Source of the DNA: an uncultured Roseovarius sp.
GTDB lineage: Bacteria; Pseudomonadota; Alphaproteobacteria; Rhodobacterales; Rhodobacteraceae
NCBI GenBank assembly: GCA_934501475.1
Contig: CAKSUL010000003.1
Span: 5,896 to 69,895 of the forward strand
Direction: 5' to 3'
DNA: 64,000 bases
The position numbers were made by a program, and so were the translations under genes. Below the pieces are notes generated by a model that made no database searches, was not told the DNA's origin, and was given only the letters and a program-made list of their open reading frames with translations. Shown piece after piece: positions 62,104 to 64,000 of this stretch. The first letter of the stretch is position 1. Every line of letters begins with the position of its first letter.

Positions 62104-63678
62104 TTGATAATCGGAACGCCCAAAGAGGTTTTCAAAGGCGAGGCACGGGTCGCAATGACGCCCGAGTCCGCATTGCAGCTGCAAAAGCTGGGACATGAAT
62201 GCGTGATCGAGACGGGGGCCGGGCTGGCCGCCGGGTTCAATGATCGCGCCTACGAGGATGCGGGCGTCAAGGTGATCAAGACCCCCGCCGCCCTGTGGAA
62301 GGCCGCGGATGTGGTCGCCAAGGTGCGTCCGCCCAATGATACCGAGGTCAAGCGCCTGCGCGACGGGCAGACCCTGATTTCGTTCTTCAACCCGGCGGAA
62401 AACGAAAAACACATGCAGCAGGCCGCCACCAAGGGCGCGACCGTGATCGCCATGGAAATGGTGCCGCGCATCAGCCGCGCGCAGAAGATGGACGCGCTGT
62501 CCTCGATGGCCAATATCGCGGGCTACCGCGCGGTGATCGAGGCGGGCAACAATTTCGGCCGCTTCTTTACCGGGCAGGTCACGGCGGCGGGCAAGGTGCC
62601 CCCGGCCAAGGTGCTGATCGTGGGTGCGGGCGTGGCCGGGCTGGCGGCGATCGGCACGTCCACGGCGCTGGGCGCCATCACCTATGCGTTCGACGTGCGC
62701 CCCGAAGTGGCCGAACAGATCGAATCGATGGGGGCCGAATTCGTCTATCTGGATTTCGAGGGCGCGGCGCAGGACGGCGCGGCGACGGGCGGCTATGCGG
62801 CCCCCTCCAGCCCCGAATTCCGCGAAAAGCAGCTTGAGAAATTCCGCGAACTGGCCCCCGATATCGACATCGTGATCACCACGGCGCTGATTCCGGGGCG
62901 CGATGCGCCGGTGCTGTGGACCGCCGACATGGTCGCGGCGATGAAGCCGGGCAGCGTGATTGTCGATCTGGCCGCCGAAAGGGGCGGCAATTGCGAATTG
63001 ACGGTCATGGACGAAAAGATCGTCACCGATAACGGCGTGACCATCGTCGGCTATACCGATTTCCCCAGCCGGATGGCGGCGCAAAGCTCGGCGCTTTATG
63101 CCACCAACATCCGCCACATGCTGAGCGACCTCACCCCTGAAAAGGACGGTGCGATCGTGCATGACATGGAGGATGACGTGATCCGCGGCGCGACGGTGGC
63201 CCATGGTGGCGAGGTGACCTATCCACCCCCGCCGCCCAAGGTGGCGGCGATCGCCGTGCAGCCCAGGAAAGAGGCCGCCAAGGCCCTCACAGCCGAGGAA
63301 AAGAAGGCGGCCGAACTGGTCGCGTTCAAGGCGGCGACCAAACAGCAGGTCACCATCCTGGCCGCGGGCGGGGCGCTGATGTTCCTGCTGGGGCTGGTCG
63401 CACCGGCCAGTTTCATGCAGCATTTCATCGTGTTCGTGCTGGCCTGCTTTGTCGGCTTCCAGGTGATCTGGAACGTCAGCCATTCGCTGCACACGCCGCT
63501 GATGGCCGTGACCAACGCCATTTCCGGTATCGTCATCCTGGGCGCGCTGCTTCAGATCGGGTCGGCCAACTGGCTGGTCGTGGTCCTCAGCCTGGTGTCG
63601 GTTCTCATCGCCTCGATCAATATTGTCGGTGGCTTCCTCGTGACACGGCGCATGCTTGCCATGTTCCAGAAATCCTGA
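62104..63678 (+). CDS. pntA: Proton-translocating NAD(P) transhydrogenase alpha subunit
   Basis: 524 residues starting at TTG 62104, chosen because GGGGGA lies 7 bases upstream and the protein then begins as homologues do ([21 protein letters not shown]). NAD(H)-binding domain I ([22 protein letters not shown] and [16 protein letters not shown]) is followed by three or four C-terminal membrane helices (about 420-520). With PntB it uses the proton gradient to make NADPH from NADH. It is followed by pntB after 16 bases. Confidence 0.95.
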   Translation: MIIGTPKEVFKGEARVAMTPESALQLQKLGHECVIETGAGLAAGFNDRAYEDAGVKVIKTPAALWKAADVVAKVRPPNDTEVKRLRDGQTLISFFNPAENEKHMQQAATKGATVIAMEMVPRISRAQKMDALSSMANIAGYRAVIEAGNNFGRFFTGQVTAAGKVPPAKVLIVGAGVAGLAAIGTSTALGAITYAFDVRPEVAEQIESMGAEFVYLDFEGAAQDGAATGGYAAPSSPEFREKQLEKFRELAPDIDIVITTALIPGRDAPVLWTADMVAAMKPGSVIVDLAAERGGNCELTVMDEKIVTDNGVTIVGYTDFPSRMAAQSSALYATNIRHMLSDLTPEKDGAIVHDMEDDVIRGATVAHGGEVTYPPPPPKVAAIAVQPRKEAAKALTAEEKKAAELVAFKAATKQQVTILAAGGALMFLLGLVAPASFMQHFIVFVLACFVGFQVIWNVSHSLHTPLMAVTNAISGIVILGALLQIGSANWLVVVLSLVSVLIASINIVGGFLVTRRMLAMFQKS

Positions 63679-63694
63679 AGGGAGGGGCAGCGAT

Positions 63695-64000
63695 ATGTTT
63701 TCGATCGGAGTGACCTCAGCCGCCTATGTCGCGGCAAGCGTTCTTTTCATCCTCTCCCTTGGCGGGCTGTCCGGCCAGGAAAGCGCCAAGCGCGCGGTCT
63801 GGTATGGTATCGTCGGCATGGGCATCGCGGTGGTTGCCACCGTGTTCGGCCCCGGCGTCAGCAACGTCTTTCTGATCCTCATCGCCATCGCGGCGGGGGG
63901 CTATGCGGGCTATTACGTGGCCGGGCGCGTGCAGATGACCGAGATGCCGCAACTGGTGGCGGCGCTGCATTCCTTTGTCGGGCTGGCGGCGGTGTTCATC
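63695..64000 (+). CDS. pntB: NAD(P) transhydrogenase beta subunit, 5' part
   Basis: 102 residues to the window edge, beginning MFSIGVTSAAYVAASVLFILSLGGLSGQESAKRAVWYGIVGMG, then AGGYAGYYVAGRVQMTEMPQLVAALHSFVGLAAVF, the standard start of PntB with its membrane helices. An AAGGGAGG ribosome site (63679-63686) precedes the ATG. The NADP(H)-binding domain III lies beyond the window. Forms the proton channel with PntA. Confidence 0.96.
   Translation, partial: MFSIGVTSAAYVAASVLFILSLGGLSGQESAKRAVWYGIVGMGIAVVATVFGPGVSNVFLILIAIAAGGYAGYYVAGRVQMTEMPQLVAALHSFVGLAAVFI

Noticed and set aside
1..64000. CRISPR arrays, insertion sequences, prophage, tRNA or rRNA genes
   Set aside because: No direct-repeat arrays, transposase or integrase motifs, attachment-site duplications or cloverleaf with a TTCGA arm were found on reading both strands, although a tRNA could be missed without a dedicated scan.

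Overview
The window is a high-GC chromosomal segment of an alphaproteobacterium, almost certainly a member of the Rhodobacteraceae (Rhodobacter/Roseobacter group). The evidence is the pccR-pccB-pccA-mcm methylmalonyl-CoA cluster under a ScfR-type regulator, the divergent BolA/J-domain pair, the cobS-cobT pair, and many small families typical of that group. The genus cannot be fixed from the sequence. I see no rRNA, tRNA, CRISPR array, insertion sequence, integrase or prophage module. Most of it is ordinary core chromosome.

Layout. 1-13.1 kb: end of a YdcH-like gene, then the propionyl-CoA assimilation cluster (regulator pccR, a Bcr/CflA-type efflux pump, pccB, several small genes, pccA, a lipoprotein, a DUF4174 protein, a sulfotransferase-like gene and B12-dependent methylmalonyl-CoA mutase). 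13.1-16.8 kb: a MAPEG-like membrane protein, a VOC protein, a TerB+DnaJ co-chaperone, an endonuclease/exonuclease/phosphatase protein and an exported protein. 16.8-22.4 kb (minus strand): an AI-2E permease with a DnaA-inactivating Hda homologue, then the polyphosphate genes ppk and ppx. 22.6-27.8 kb: an exported protein, proS, lolC-lolD and a malate/lactate-type dehydrogenase. 27.8-32.4 kb: a small DMT transporter, a 763-residue beta-helix spike-like protein, an outer-membrane barrel candidate, a monooxygenase-fold protein and a universal stress protein. 32.4-39.1 kb (minus): a polyamine (gamma-glutamyl-putrescine) catabolism group, followed upstream by two TerB paralogues coupled to a PhnD-like protein. 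39.2-48.5 kb: a DUF4274-like protein, D-lactate dehydrogenase, a ClC channel, DUF427, an M24 peptidase, cobT and cobS. 48.6-51.4 kb: an ECF sigma/anti-sigma pair, a fasciclin protein and Tat-exported MsrB. 51.5-64 kb: J-domain protein, bolA, gatB, a lytic transglycosylase, pepN, a PuuD-type hydrolase and the start of the pnt transhydrogenase operon.

How it fits together. Propionyl-CoA is carboxylated by PccAB and the product is isomerised by the B12 enzyme Mcm; cobS-cobT further along supply part of the cobaltochelatase needed for B12. PccR has TTTGC-rich operator arrays at its own promoter and at pccB. The polyamine group supplies gamma-glutamylation, oxidation and amidase steps, with a perfect 16-bp palindrome at the promoter of one of its operons.

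The most striking observation is that pccA encodes only 590 residues. Compared with my knowledge of the family, about 76 residues of the biotin-carboxylase ATP-grasp core are missing cleanly in frame at residue 180, which should kill the enzyme. Either this strain carries a real deletion or the assembly lost about 228 bp. Other items worth a look are a likely small RNA before 6582, several perfect palindromic operators, the spike protein, and the TerB-TerB-PhnD operon.
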